From Blasia pusilla (taxonomy: Eukaryota; Marchantiophyta; Marchantiopsida; Blasiales): a stretch of 64,000 nucleotides of DNA. Below are positions 35,701 to 47,963 of the stretch, in pieces. The translations under genes and the position numbers were made by a program. Below the pieces are notes generated by a model. The model did not search any database. It saw only the letters and a list, made by a program, of their open reading frames with translations, and was not told the DNA's origin. The stretch spans positions 24,676,001-24,740,000 of the forward strand of contig CM114275.1 of assembly GCA_050084515.1 (NCBI GenBank), read 5' to 3'. Every line of letters begins with the position of its first letter. Position 1 is the first letter of the stretch.

Positions 35701-37460
35701 ATCTTGTGAAAGTTTAGTTCAGTAGGCAGAGTTCCCTACGTCACTTCACTGTTAAATGGATATCTCCTCAAGCCATTCTAAGGGAGGAGATAGGAGGCAA
35801 GCTTTTTACTTGAAATTCAAATAATTTACCATTCGTAGTTTGATGTTATGTTGTTCCAAGTCGTATGGATCCTGTGTGAAGAAAATAAATATCTGGCTAA
35901 AGATCAGGTGGGGCATACGAAAAAATCTGATGCACAGCTTCTGCATTGAATTCTAAAACCAGATTGTGAGGTGATTCTAATTGTCTTGGCACCTAGATAT
36001 GAATCTCATTGAATGCATCCTTTAGAAACGTTTCCAATAGTTATCAGGTGTTCTTGTGAGTTGAAACTGTTCAGAACACGGAAGATAGAACTTTCAATCC
36101 ATTACAATCACCAATCCTTCATGTCACTTCTTTTGAACAATCCCCTTTTCATAAATTTTTGTTCTCATTTGCTACTAGCTGTAGTTTCACAAGGCCAGTT
36201 GATTAGTTATTGGTTTTGAGAATTCTGTGCAAGTACCTCTGGGTTTATCAAGGTAAGGCTACAGAGGGATCTGGGTTATTACTGTGAAGGTTAGTATTGA
36301 ACCAAAGCCTCACTCTTTATTTAAGCAGGATCTTAGTATTCCCACTTTTTCGTGGCGACATCATTCCTTATTCCCCCATTATACTATTACACCTCGCATT
36401 GCAGCCTTGTGGTTATTTCTTTTTGTTATGCCTCGTCTATGCTTCCAGCTGGCCGAGTCAGTTCCTGTGATACCAGACTATCCGTTAACACCACCACGGT
36501 GTGTATAAAAAGCTTAGGTTCTGAGCTGAATATTCAGCTTTCTTCATCCACTTTTAGTTCTGTGTCAGAGCAATGCCATGTATGAGGATCAAGCTAGAAG
36601 TTTTTCTGTGATTGTTGTAGAACTTGACCCGGGTGGGTTTCAAGACTTAGGTCTCTATTATGAATTCACCCAATATAAGTCCATTATGTTTATGGCTGAT
36701 CTGGTGCTTCTCTTTGAAGTCAACACCTGATTAGATGGAAAGGAATTTTCAACTATTCTGTATGTACAGTGAATTTGTTGTCCCCGACACCAATTGTTTG
36801 GGCAGGAGTGCTGGTGGCTTCACCCTTCCACACACGGATGGTTCATGGAGCTCCAGTTCTTCTTAAATCTATCACTTTTTCTGAGTTTGGCTTTTTGTCT
36901 CGTCTATGGCAGTTGGACAACCATCGGAATCGACTCATTCAGGTTTGTACCACATTTCCACCTTTATTAATGGGCACTAAAGTATCTGCACTGTTTAGTA
37001 GGATTCTTTAATATGTCCTACATAAAATGTCATCCTTATTTTATGGAAGGAACAGTGCTGGCATGCCGATTCCTTGAATAACTTCTATGAGATTGTAATG
37101 TGCAGTTGGAGTTAATTCTGAGCTCAGCAACAGTAGTGATGGCATTTTATTCACTGATAGCTGCAATATTTGGCATGAATCTACCATACAAGTGGAATGA
37201 GGGTTATGGTTATGTATTCAAATGGGTGAGTTTCCCAGCTTTAGTTAATTTGTTAGGACCAGCATCAGGTTTGCAATTTTAATTGAGATTTTTTCTTTTT
37301 CTCAATGCCAATTAGGTTACTGGAGTAAATGTTGCATCTTCAAAACTCACACCTCCATATTTTGTGGTAGCAGGTGATAATTGTAGGTGGCGTGGCCTGT
37401 TCAACAATCTTCCTAATGGTGCTTGGATACGCCCGCTACAAAAGGCTGATCGGCACATGA
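32764..37460 (+). CDS. MRS2/MGT-type (CorA family) magnesium transporter, 404 aa
   Basis: Mg2+ channel/transporter of the CorA-MRS2-ALR family, acting as a membrane oligomer. Eleven coding exons with GT-AG introns keep frame: 32764-32994, 33794-33823, 33950-34145, 34263-34384, 34625-34699, 34875-35108, 35418-35462, 35591-35635, 36913-36942, 37106-37225, 37374-37460. The N-domain contains [11 protein letters not shown] and [30 protein letters not shown] is the conserved helix, and [15 protein letters not shown] precedes the membrane part. TM1 ([18 protein letters not shown]) ends in the hallmark GMN motif. TM2 is [20 protein letters not shown], then a basic tail YKRLIGT and TGA. The usual plant length is 380-480 aa. 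The start at 32764 is the first ATG in frame; 32752 would be GTG. Plants have several paralogues, so the membrane (plasma, tonoplast, chloroplast, mitochondrion) cannot be told. No damage seen. Confidence 0.95.
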
Positions 37461-40400
37461 TCAAGACTTGGATCCTTCAATTAGAGGCTTTGCACTTATC
37501 TTTGAAATCATGGGATGGAACTAATGGTATCAATCATCGCACCTTCATAATAATCACCCATGTTTCAGAAAAGTTGTTCCAGTATATTTCTTGCTTCATA
37601 TTCAAATGACATTTTTTACAGCCGGGGAATAAGAAACCCAAAGTCTGCATGTAAATCAGTCTGAATATTGTATTCATCTGTAGGAGCCATCATTCCCGGC
37701 TCCAGGGCTGAGGGTAGAGTCTGGGACTCTCTGGGTTTGGTATTCTAATCCATGCCAGCAGCTCCTTCTCAAGGACGTTTCCTGTCCAAGGTAGATGGGT
37801 AATGCATGAGGATATTTTCCCACTACCCCAAAGCAAGTTTTAAAATGGAGTTTATCTACACTCAATATGTGGAGAATGTCTTTGTCTGAGTGAGTTATGA
37901 ACAACCATGCATCCTCTTATAGCTTCTGCAAACCGAGGAGATTATCACAGAAATACTCTAAATTGGTTTTAAGTGATTGACTAGCCGGAGCATCAAGCTT
38001 TTGTAGACCAACTAAAAACTAAGCTCCTGTGAGGACATAGTTTTTAGAGGTTGAGTGATGTGTTTGGCTGTCTCACATCACTTGAAAAGATTCGCTTTCA
38101 TCCTGAGAACGTGTTCATGGCCTCAGGTGTGCTTTGAAGTTTTTTATTTCACTCTTCTTACTTGAAGTTGGTCAGATATACTATGGGAATTTTAGAAAAA
38201 CTTTTTTTTTCTCATTCAAGGTTTTCCAGTAGTGTAGTCATCATAGTTCCGTCCATCCTAACATCGTCTCCTCCCTGACAATTGTACAATACCTTGTGCT
38301 CCACGAGAGTCTTGCCACCTTTGGTAGCTATTGGAAGTAATAGTACCTGGTGACGATGTATAATTGTGTCTCCAATCGGGAAGGAATTGTACCTGCTTAT
38401 GAGATGACTGATCGAAGCAGGGCGTGATGATTGTCCCATCTGCGGAGATGCTTTTTGGTTGTACCCTTCAAATTCCCAACTTGCAGGTTGCCCTTGCTTC
38501 TTCAATGCGGAGGCTTTCTATCTCTTGAAGAATACGATGACCTCCATCGGGTTGTCACCTTCGCAGAGATACACAGGAGCAATTCAACAGTACTATTTCC
38601 GTAAACATTTGAAGCGGGGCCTTTCAAGGTCTACTTCCTCCTGAAACCAGTCGAGAACGGTCCAGAATGTCCGCAGAATCGTCACCGCGCAGAGTGGCCT
38701 AACCGAACCTGCAGCATCTAGAAGTTTGGAAGACTTTTTCTGTGAAGTTATGGTGGCACGTTCGAATCTACTATTGTAGTCATCATCGAAGATCTTCGTG
38801 AGAGAGGGCAATTGCAGTTGCATACGGTGGTCCCACTACTCTGATGCGTGCTGGCGTGGAACACCCTTATACAGAAAATCCAACCCGGGTTGGCGAAGGT
38901 GCAATCCCAGAATTGTCAGAAGTTGGTAGAGTTATCAGGAGAAAACCTCTTTCAACGATTGTCAGTAAGTTGGTGCCGCAGCCTAACCTGCCCGAATTAT
39001 GTTTCAACGAACGTCAGTGGTTGGTAGCGTGCCTACGGCCGAACGATTTTTAGTCAGGGATTAGGCCGACGATCCTTCCGCTCTGTGACGGAGACGAGGA
39101 CCAGAACGTATACCTATTGTCCTTCCCTCATTACTCACTTCCCCGCGGTAGTTTCATGAATGCTTTGTTGCAAATCCCAAGCTAACACTTCGTATCTCAG
39201 ATTGGCATACACATCCGAGTCCTTTCTAAAAACCTGTGATCCATCGCCAGCGGTAAGTAGATTACTTGCAAACTATTCCCTTCCTTGCGATAGGCAATTA
39301 AACATACTGGGTCTCCGCTTACGGAGCGTGGCTGTGATACAGTAGAAGTCAATTTTTTCTCATCTGACTAGCGAAGCCTTCAGTCAGTCTCTAGGACCGA
39401 AGAAAGTAATCTCGTACTCCCTTTGATGCTCTGGTTGTACAGAGGTTCATGAATTCGCCTTATTATTCTGGTCGAGGGCCCTAAAGTAAATACGTGCCCG
39501 TATAGATAGTTATCCTCCATAACGCATCCATGCCAGAAACCGGATTCCTAAACGCCACTTCGGCAACTTTGGCGGGCTGGCCTAGCAGGGTAAAGCTGCA
39601 ATCTTTCATCGTCATTTCAACAGAGAAAAGATTCTCTCTTCTGGAAATACAACATTTGGTAGTAGATAGTCGTGTTTAAGGAAAGCACACAAATTTATAC
39701 CAGCAGTTTTGTAGCGTAGGCAATTTTCAACAAATGAGGGGATTTGACCCGGAATTTCAAATAGATGCTTTGGGCACTTTCGATACCTAGCACGACTTAA
39801 TATAGAGAATGCCTTGCTTTTCTTCTTATGCAAATTTGAGCAGGGATTTTAGAGGTTTTTTGGGAAGTTTCGATTTCCAGTCATGGTTCATCGTAATTAA
39901 TGCTACAAGAACGATTGCAAATCAGACCAAACTGAAACCCAAACGAGCGAGCGTTGGGGCTTTGTCAGAAGCTTTTGGGATTGACTACATGCGCCGATGC
40001 TCTACAGGTGTAGGAGTCATATGGTGACTATCCTTCGTCGGGAGAAACCGATTATTGCAGAGATTCAGTGAAGAGACCGGAGCGGAGTGGAGAGACCGGA
40101 GCGGAGTCTGTGGACGATTCGTGTTTTCGAATCCTTATCTACAACCGGACCTCGATGGAGCATGAATGTGACCGTCCCAGAGGAGGTGGAGAGGAAGATT
40201 GGTTTCTTATCCACAGTTGAAATGCTTCTTCTCTTTAGCATGAACTCCACCCCAAACGTTTGCACTGATCGATTCCACTGCTGTTGGACAGATTTCATGT
40301 ATGATCAGGGCCGCAGGAGCATGGAAAGCGATCAACGGTAGCACGATCGAGAGTCAGCGCCGTTCCACGAAGCAGACGTATGGCAGACTCTATTACCTGG

Positions 40401-42430
40401 ATCGTTCAAAAGCCGCAAGGAGCGGATCTCCAAACTGTGGAGAAGCGCTCGTAATTGCTTACGAAAGAGGTCGGGGTTTCTGAATTCCGCATGATTTCTA
40501 CTTTCGTTCTTTTCTGATCTAGAACTTTTCGCAATGCGGTCGGCCAATGCAGTTCGTGAAGGAAACACCATCATCAACAGCGACGATTGCTTCTCGACTC
40601 GGAATATGTCGAGTGTGCGCAGTGTAAAGTCCTGAAACAGGTCTGGTATGTTTGATGTCCTGATCTCGAGTGAACGGCGACGTATCCTTCTGATCATCCG
40701 GGTGGTGTACAATTTAATTTTGCACTCACAAGTCGCAAGCTTTCGGAAGCTTAGATGTTTAACGCATCCGTTTTGGATCTTTCTGTCCGCCAACAGGAGT
40801 GCGAGACACTCCTGATCTTGAGTGAGATGATACATGAGCACATCGGATAATCAGGGCATAAGTACGCACTTGCGGGAGTTGCAATCTGCACGCTCGCATT
40901 GTTGGAAAAGAGAAGAAAGCGCCGAACGATTGAAACCATAATCTTGGATTTGTCGCAGAATGGAAGGATATAGGGAACTTCAGGGGAGGCTCAGTCGCGT
41001 AAGTGTCCTGAATGCTGTCTGATAGCTTTCAGCAGAGCGTGGGGAGGAGCCCGGCGCCCCTCTCTGAATGGGGCGTTGCGGGCAGTTCCGTGGTGTGTTG
41101 CCTCGATGGTTTGTAATGAGACGCCCGGCAATCGCAGCTTGAGCAGCGCTGAACGATTGACAATTCAGCGCCTAGTGCACGAGATGCACCTTCTGCGGGT
41201 GGCAGCCGTCTCCTCTTTAAACCCTGCGAGGACCTTCTGGCGGATTGTGTGTGTGTGCCGAGGGCCCCGGTATCACAACACAATACTTTCAGGATGAACC
41301 GATCGGGCCCCACGCACTGGAACGCTTACGCTTTGCTTCTCTTCACTTCCATTGCAATTCCTCGAACATAATTAGATTCGTCGTCAAGCTTTAGATTTCC
41401 TCACGTGTCGTTTCAAGAATTCATTCATCCCTTCCTGCATCAAGTGATCATTTCATCCTTATTCTGCCTCCAATTCTCCATCGCATCCATCAGATTCCTC
41501 ACCGAACTCGCCATTCTTCATGCAATGCGTCGAGGAACCGATTCCCAATCACTTCATCACTTTCTGAAACCCATACCTTTTGGTTCTCTGTCCTTCTTCC
41601 ATCTCACTTTCTCATGCAGGAGCGTCTCATCTTCTTCTCAAGCTCCGTCTAGAACAGAAGTCCGAATCATTATAACCACTTCCCGAACCTTCCTCTTTCA
41701 CTGCCGTTCGTATCCCTTTCCCATCCACTAAATCCGCCTCCAGATTTCTACCTTCTTCTTGAGGTTTATCGAGGAACGAAAATCCGAATCATTCCAGCAT
41801 TTCCGTACTCCGGAATTCACTTACCAAGTTCTAATTCCGTCCACGCGCTCGTCCCCCTTCTCTCTCTCCTCGCGGAATCATCGACCCGCCCTCAACTCTG
41901 CTCCATCCGATCCTTTCGAGAAAATTCCTTCACGACATTCGCCATCCACTTTCTTTGGAAAGTGGAAGAAACAAGTGCATCCTGCCTCTGCGTGTTCGAG
42001 GATATGAGGAGAAACGATGGCATCTCTGATCCGTCCGTCCTGTTCCTCGCCCTATCGCCAACAAATATGCAATCCACCCACCACCATAAGCACCGCTCAC
42101 GTCTCCCACTGACCGCGCGCAACGTCGTCGGGATCATCGGCGTTCTAAGATGGCTCCCACTCTTCGCACTGCGGAGGGAGAAGCGACTGCTCCGCTCGCA
42201 TTTCCCACATTAAAGGGTGTGAGTGGCGAACCCATCGGAGGTACAAAGGAATCGCTCCGAGTTGCTCCCTTAATGCCCCTCCACGAAGCGATCCCCGTTC
42301 CCTTCTTCGCCGGAGAATTGCGGGTACCAAAGCATTGCGTCGAGTTATTAGTGCTCGTCGTCTTCGCACTGGCTCCATAGTCCAGCGGTTCACCTGTGCG
42401 GATACCGGCTAGTTAACACTGCCTGGGGAA
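37461..42430. other. Intergenic stretch without a recognised gene
   Basis: The first few hundred bases are presumably the MRS2 3' UTR. Beyond them are short frames on both strands (for example 40332-40841 minus, 169 codons, Arg/Ser/Leu-rich; 42150-42380 plus) with no recognisable domain. From about 41000 to 42400 the DNA is CT- and CpG-rich, resembling a plant promoter or leader, and ends where AT-rich transposon DNA begins. A gene start broken by the transposon is possible but unproven. Confidence 0.4.
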
Positions 42431-42437
42431 GCACAAT

Positions 42438-42540
42438 AAGTATGCGGCCCTTGTTTGTTAGAGTAAATAACCCACTTGACGCGAGTAACACGGAACAAGT
42501 ATGCGGCCCCTGGTTTGTTAGAGTAAATAACCCACTTATG
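42438..42540. repeat. Two-copy direct repeat, 59-bp period
   Basis: The block AAGTATGCGGCCC, followed by TTTGTTAGAGTAAATAACC, occurs at about 42438 and again at 42497, almost identical. It lies at the change from CpG-rich to AT-rich DNA, so it may mark a rearrangement or repeat boundary. Confidence 0.85.
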
Positions 42541-43029
42541 TGACAGCATGTTGAATACGGATACTAGAGTGGACCAGAAAATCGGTATCTAGTGGTTGCG
42601 TGGTCATGAAAGTGTGGTGAAGTAGGAGACCTATTGCAAAATTTGGCATGGAGGAATGTTTGGCGGTCTTTATTTATATTATTATGGGAGGAGCGTTTTC
42701 TTGATTTGCAAACACTTGTCCAATTGACACGTGACAATTGGATATCGGGAACATGTTGCAGGAAGAAAAAAATTGAATTTATGTACAACATAATTAATTT
42801 CTTCCCTTCACGGGCTATACACGTGCATCGCATGGGCACCTTACTAGTCTGTAGTTATAAGTTGGTGTAAAACAATGTCAATGGTGGTGTATGAATAGTG
42901 CAATTGGGACAGTTTATTTACGCATGAATTGTAAGTTGGCAAGACACAAAGGTGCAACAATTATATAAGAATCCTAGAAACATGAACCAACAAATTACAT
43001 AAGCTAGAACATTGTCTAAACATATGTAT

Positions 43030-43325
43030 GGCAACCATGCAAAAATTGTTGCAATCTAGGATGATACAAAGTAGAAGAGAATGTAAACAACAGCCGGTGG
43101 TATAGAAAGCATTTAAAGTATTAAAGGTCAGTTGCCATTGGTAAAATTCCTACATATACAATATAGAATAGAAGTGTGGTAACCATGCAAAAATTGACGC
43201 AACCTAGGAGGATACATAGTACAACAAAATGTGAACTACAGTTGGTGATATAGAAAGTATTTAAAGTACTAAAGGTGAACTACCATGGGTAAAATTCTTA
43301 CGTATACAACACAAATTAGATTGGC
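43030..43325. repeat. Diverged tandem duplication, about 148-bp period
   Basis: Copies at 43030-43177 and 43178-43325 both begin with an AACCATGCAAAAATTG block and end with a TAAAATTC(C/T)TAC stretch, with roughly 80-85 percent identity by eye. They are non-coding and lie upstream of the Harbinger transposase remnant. Confidence 0.85.
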
Positions 43326-43977
43326 AGACATCACACTTGTGTCGCCACATCTATTGTGGAAGTAAATTCAATGAGTTGCTTTACAAATGATGTCTAGTAG
43401 ATGCTTCTACAATAGCAAAAAATATTATTATAACACCATGCAAGTAGCCAACCGGAGCATCCAGGTTTGATGCAGAGATCTATGGCAATGAAAACAAACA
43501 ATGTTAATGATTAATGAAAAACATGTGTTGAAATACTTTGCAAGAACTGATGTATGAACATAGGACACCAAGCAGGAAACAACACCAACAAAAAAATTTG
43601 CAGAAGCTAAGCTTGCCGTTCCTCTGCTTCTTGAGTTGATGTGTGGCCATCACATTTAAATGCACAATTTATGTCCTATTAGTAGAGGTCGTAACGACGG
43701 GAGTGGCTTTGAGAAACGGGAGAGCCGGAAAACAAAAGGAGTTTATATTAACACCGGGAAATTAATTAACACGGAGGAGTGATTTTTTTTTATTAGGGTC
43801 ACAATTCACATTTCAAAATTGAAAATCATTTGCAAGAGAACTTTCATTCTCTTGCCTCTGCGCTCGGGATCCACTCCCCCAAACTACACCAAAAGTATAT
43901 GTGGCGTCAAGAGAAAGCGAAGCGATTAATATGGCCTAGTAGTAGGGACCATAAAGATCCTCTTATCCAGATTGATT

Positions 43978-44204
43978 GGTGTTTAGGGGTTAGAGCATTC
44001 GTACCGATTGCACTAAAAGTGGACTGGTATTTGGGCCTTTTGGTGGACCAACAGTCTTGTCCATTGTCCTAGCGGACTTGATCGTGGGAGTGGTGTTTAG
44101 GGGTTCTAGTATTCGCACCAGTTGCACTAAAAGTGGATTGGTATTTGGGCTTTTGGTGGGCCTAGAGTCTTTTCCATTGTCTTGGCGAACTCGACTATGG
44201 GAGT
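43978..44204. repeat. Diverged tandem duplication, about 113-bp period
   Basis: Two adjacent copies (43978-44091 and 44092-44204) each begin GTGTTTAGGGGTT and contain TTGCACTAAAAGTGGA and GGTATTTGGGC. Sequence of this kind is common at PIF/Harbinger ends (inference), so it may be a subterminal repeat of the element whose transposase starts at 44580. Confidence 0.85.
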
Positions 44205-44579
44205 ATACCCCACCCAACTCACTATCCATACCATTAAACTCCTATCATCATGGGTAGATAATCCACCACATTCGCAAATTTGCAATTTGCACAAGCTGAA
44301 GTTGCTCCAATATTGCCTTCATACGAATGAGTGTTGAGAGAGCACAGTGCAAAGATTTATGATTTAGGCATATTGTAGAGAGAATTGTGTAGATTGACAC
44401 GATAGCAAGAATATTGACGATTAATTGGGGAGCTCGGAATTGGAGATGGAGCAATGGAGATCAAGATTGGAATGACACAAGAAGAGGGGAAAAACAAGTG
44501 GGATCAATATCAAGTCCTTAGGGTGCAAATCACAATATCAAGTCCCTTGTCTTTGATGGACTACTTCAGAAGAAATTGA

Positions 44580-45725
44580 TTGGGAATGAAATGGGATGAC
44601 TTAAGGCTAGGCAAGAGCGAGAATATTGAGAGAGATAGAGTGCAAGGCTATGAGCAAAGATGGAAAGACTATTTTGGGGATTACCATACATTTTTTAAGA
44701 GAATGTTCAAGAGCTCGGAGAGGTTCAAAATGAGGAGGCCATTGTTTTTAAGGTTCATGATGCAGTATGTGCAATTGGTAATTATTTCGTGCGAAAATAA
44801 GATGTTGCAAGAATTTGGGGTATGTCCTCCATTTAGAAATGCACAACTGCTCTTTGTATGAGAGCATTGGGAGTTTCTGCTGATGCTTTGGAAGGCTATG
44901 CAGTTGGTAAAGAAATTTTGTAGGGCCATTCGGATTACATTTCAAGATCAATATCTTATACAACCAACTAAGGAAGATATGGAGGCACAATTTCGTATCA
45001 AGAATTTCTTGGAATGTTTGCTTCCTTGCATTGTATGCATTATGTTTGGAAGAATAGTCTTGTAGCATGGCAAGGCCTTTTCACAAACAAGGATGGAGAA
45101 AAATCAATTGTGTTGGAGGTTGTTACAGATCAATCACTATGGAATTTGGCATCCATATTTTGGACTTCCAGGAGGAAAAAATTATTTGAAAGTTCTAGAT
45201 AGGGCACCTTTGGTGAACAATTTCCTGAGAAGTAAAGTTAATGAAGTGGGGTCACAGTGAATCACAAATTATATTTATCTTGATTGGTCTATTTTAAATC
45301 CAACTATTTTGTTGCCACAAGGTGATGCTAGGAAATGGTTTGCAAAGTGTCAAGAAGGTGCCATGAAGGATTTGGAAAGATCATTTGGTGTCCTTCAACA
45401 AATATTTTCCATCGTATGAAATCTAGCGGGGATGCACGAGCAAAGTAATATCAAGGATGTGTTATTGGGCTATGTGATTTTGCACAATATCATTGTGGAA
45501 AAAGAAAGGCTAGAGCATCTACCTTCTAATTGGGATTATAGTGATCAAGCTAGGGTCAAAACTGGAAGGAGATTACCCATTGAAGATTGCCAGGAGTATC
45601 TTGTTGCAACCCAAGTGATTGATGATACTCATACACATTCCATGTTGCGCAATTATTTAGTGGACCAATTGTGGGATTTGAGAGGGAAAGGACGCGTATT
45701 TGATTATCTAGGGAATCAAGATTAG
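44580..45725 (+). pseudogene. PIF/Harbinger transposase (HARBI1/ALP1-like, DDE_4) pseudogene
   Basis: DDE nuclease that cuts and pastes PIF/Harbinger elements. The N-terminal part reads RWKDYFGDYHTFFKRMFK and RRPLFLRFM (about 44660-44760), as in plant HARBI1-like proteins. The middle, in shifting frames, reads DMEAQFRI, then SLHCMHYVWKN (about 45017-45050), and EKSIVLEVVTDQSLW with one likely catalytic Asp (about 45100-45140). LDRAPLVNNFLRSKVNE follows near 45205. MKDLERSFGVLQQIFSIV (about 45363-45417) corresponds to the (K)DVERAFGVLQ block carrying the catalytic Glu. ILHNIIVEKERLE follows (about 45478-45515), and the frame closes at 45723-45725. At least three frameshifts and several stops make it dead. 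Its MYB-like partner lies downstream on the opposite strand. Confidence 0.85.
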
Positions 45726-46139
45726 ATTGACAAGGTAATTTAAAAAGCATATGCTATGTAATTGCTTATTGAGGATTCAATCTACTTCGCAATATTACAT
45801 TGAATTCATACAGTGTACTCACATTCCAGGATGTTGTGTCTCATATGCAATGTCACATTTCAGTACTCAAATGGAATGACCGTCTTAATTTCCTTGTATT
45901 CAAGTAAACTTATGTACAAACTTGCAACATTCATTGCCTCCATGCAACAAAGTGTAAGATTTACCACCACATTTTCTTCCTTTGACTTAGTGCAAGATAG
46001 CAAACCTTGATTCACCATGTTTGGTCTTCCAAGTCTACTAAAGGTTGTGCAAGTGGATATGAGAGAATTACTTCAGGAGAATGTTGTTGTACATTTAGGT
46101 ATGTATTCTCCTCAAATATAGGCACATGACTTATGTAGG

Positions 46140-46990
46140 TAGTGCTAGTGCGCCTCATTGCCCTTGATTCCTCCAAAGTCTCATTCTCAATTTTCTTTTT
46201 GAATTTGACTAGGTCTCATGCTCTGGCCAATTGAAATTATTCTCTACACTCCTCATCAACATCTGCTGCCCTCAAAGTGAACAAATTGTGGAGGTTTTGT
46301 TCCTCCAAAAGTTTCAACCTCTATGAACACCATATCTTGTTGGGCATAAGCAACAACTCGAAATGCACACTCTCACTTTTCAACTTCTTGGCTGCCTTGT
46401 TGCCAATTGGCCTCCCCGGCCTGCAGATTGTTGCTCCCTTCAACTACTTCCTCACTCTTAGACATCGTTTGATAATTCTGAATATGGTCTAGATGTTGTG
46501 GAGTTGGAAGTGGGTTCTCCATGTCATTTATGAGCCTCCCTTTCCTCTTCGATTTTCCCTTTCCCTTGTTCTTGGTGGCCATGTCGTCAACTGTGATAGC
46601 AACCTTGAAGTATCTCCTAGATTTGCTTGAGAGAAGTTCTACTCTTCCACATTGGCATATGCCCTACAAATTCCACTAAATCATGTTTGAGCTCTCCCCA
46701 TTTGCTCTCAAGTGATATGTTGGCTCTCTCATGGGTTCCTTGAGGTATGTGTTGATTGTAGTGTTGGGCCGCACGATCCCAAAATATCACATTTTTTTAG
46801 GAGCACCAACTATTGGATCCTTAGAAACATACATCCACGAGAAGCAAAGGTGATTGAGCTCAACTTTTGAAACTTTTTGACCATGAGACTTGTTGCCTTC
46901 TACCATGCTACAAGATTCACAAAGAATATGAGAGACATTGAAGAGCAAGGGAAGCACACAAAGCTTGAATAACACTGCATCGCAATACAC
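46140..46990 (-). pseudogene. PIF/Harbinger second ORF: MYB/SANT-like DNA-binding protein, decayed
   Basis: PIF/Harbinger elements encode a second, MYB/SANT-domain protein that helps the transposase bind DNA. On the minus strand the stretch at 46787-46860 reads ELNHLCFSWMYVSKDPIVG, matching the usual LL--AWL-VS-DP-VG start of the domain. The following sequence, in other frames (about 46680-46790), gives FGIVRPNTTINTY, equivalent to FW-R---HYN---P, and then an EFVGHMPMW-like block. A Lys-rich segment with KGKGKSKRKG (46540-46575) and an NPLPTPQHLDH stretch form the C-terminal part. It lies convergent with the transposase. Frameshifts and stops show decay. The lower boundary near 46140 is approximate. 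Confidence 0.65.
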
Positions 46991-47870
46991 AATGAGACGG
47001 TTGTGGTAGGACCATGTTCAAGCCAAATATAAATTTGTGACTAAAGCATCGATGTGATCCCCTCTATGTAAATCTAAACCATAGAGTAATGGTTCAAAGT
47101 GTTGCCGGTCAAGGTAGCAGCTAACCACTTGTATGCAAATCTGGCCGAGAGGGATAGCATTGCGTTTCAAGATGGCACACTGCACTAGGGGTTCAAATTT
47201 TGGAGTATCGATTCGTGTCTACAAAAAATGACTTCGACTAGCACTTTTATCAAGCATATGGGAATACTCTTAGTGAGACTTAGAGAGTCACTGAAATCTA
47301 ATCTATGTTATGATGGAAAATCCTATATATATGGACCAAATAGTAAGACAAAATAGTAACAATCTTGAATTTAATCCCTTGATTCTCATTATATGGGTAG
47401 AGAAAATGAATTTAAGTGAAAGAGCATCAGTTGATCAATAGATGTACAATAAGACAAATAAGAAGGATAATTAGAAAAAAAAAAGTTTACAAGTTTTTCC
47501 TTTAATTCATATTTGATGGGAAGGGGAAATAAATTTTAATGGAGGCGTAGACATTTTTAAATTTTACGGAAGGGTGGAAGTGGGGTATTGGTTAAACTTT
47601 AATTGAGGAGTGGAACTACTTAGAAGAGTGGAATATTATAACTCTTCTGAGATTTAAGATTTTTTTTTAATTTTTTCAAATTAAAATATGATTGTTTTAA
47701 AATAAAATAAATTTAATTCAAAATTGATATTCTCAGAAAAGAAAATGAATTGAAATGTAACAAGGTAATGATTTCATTAATTAAAAGTAACTAATCATTT
47801 AGTCAGTGGTGGTGGGAAGAGTGGAAAGGAAAGACTAGGTATTATTTAACTTTTATAGAGGATTGAAATT
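46991..47870. other. AT-rich DNA, no gene seen
   Basis: No frames of interest. It may be the non-coding end of the Harbinger element or separate repeats. I found no matching terminal inverted repeats by eye. Confidence 0.35.
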
Positions 47871-47879
47871 ATTTAGGGG

Positions 47880-47963
47880 AGTTGGGTATTATTTAGTTAA
47901 AATTTAAATAATACCCAACTCTTACATTTCACTTTTAAAATGATCATTTTAAAAGTGAAATGT
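47880..47963. repeat. Two consecutive perfect palindromes
   Basis: 47880-47895 (AGTTGGGTATTATTTA) pairs perfectly with 47905-47920 across a 9-base loop. Directly after it, 47924-47963 is a perfect 40-bp palindrome without loop, centred on TGATCA, with arms beginning ACATTTCACTTTT. Both could extrude as hairpins. They may be termini of fold-back or MITE elements. Confidence 0.97.

Noticed and set aside
40332-40841. 169-codon minus-strand ORF
   Set aside because: Arg/Ser/Leu-rich, no motif recognised, no supporting splice or start context. It remains only an open frame in intergenic DNA.
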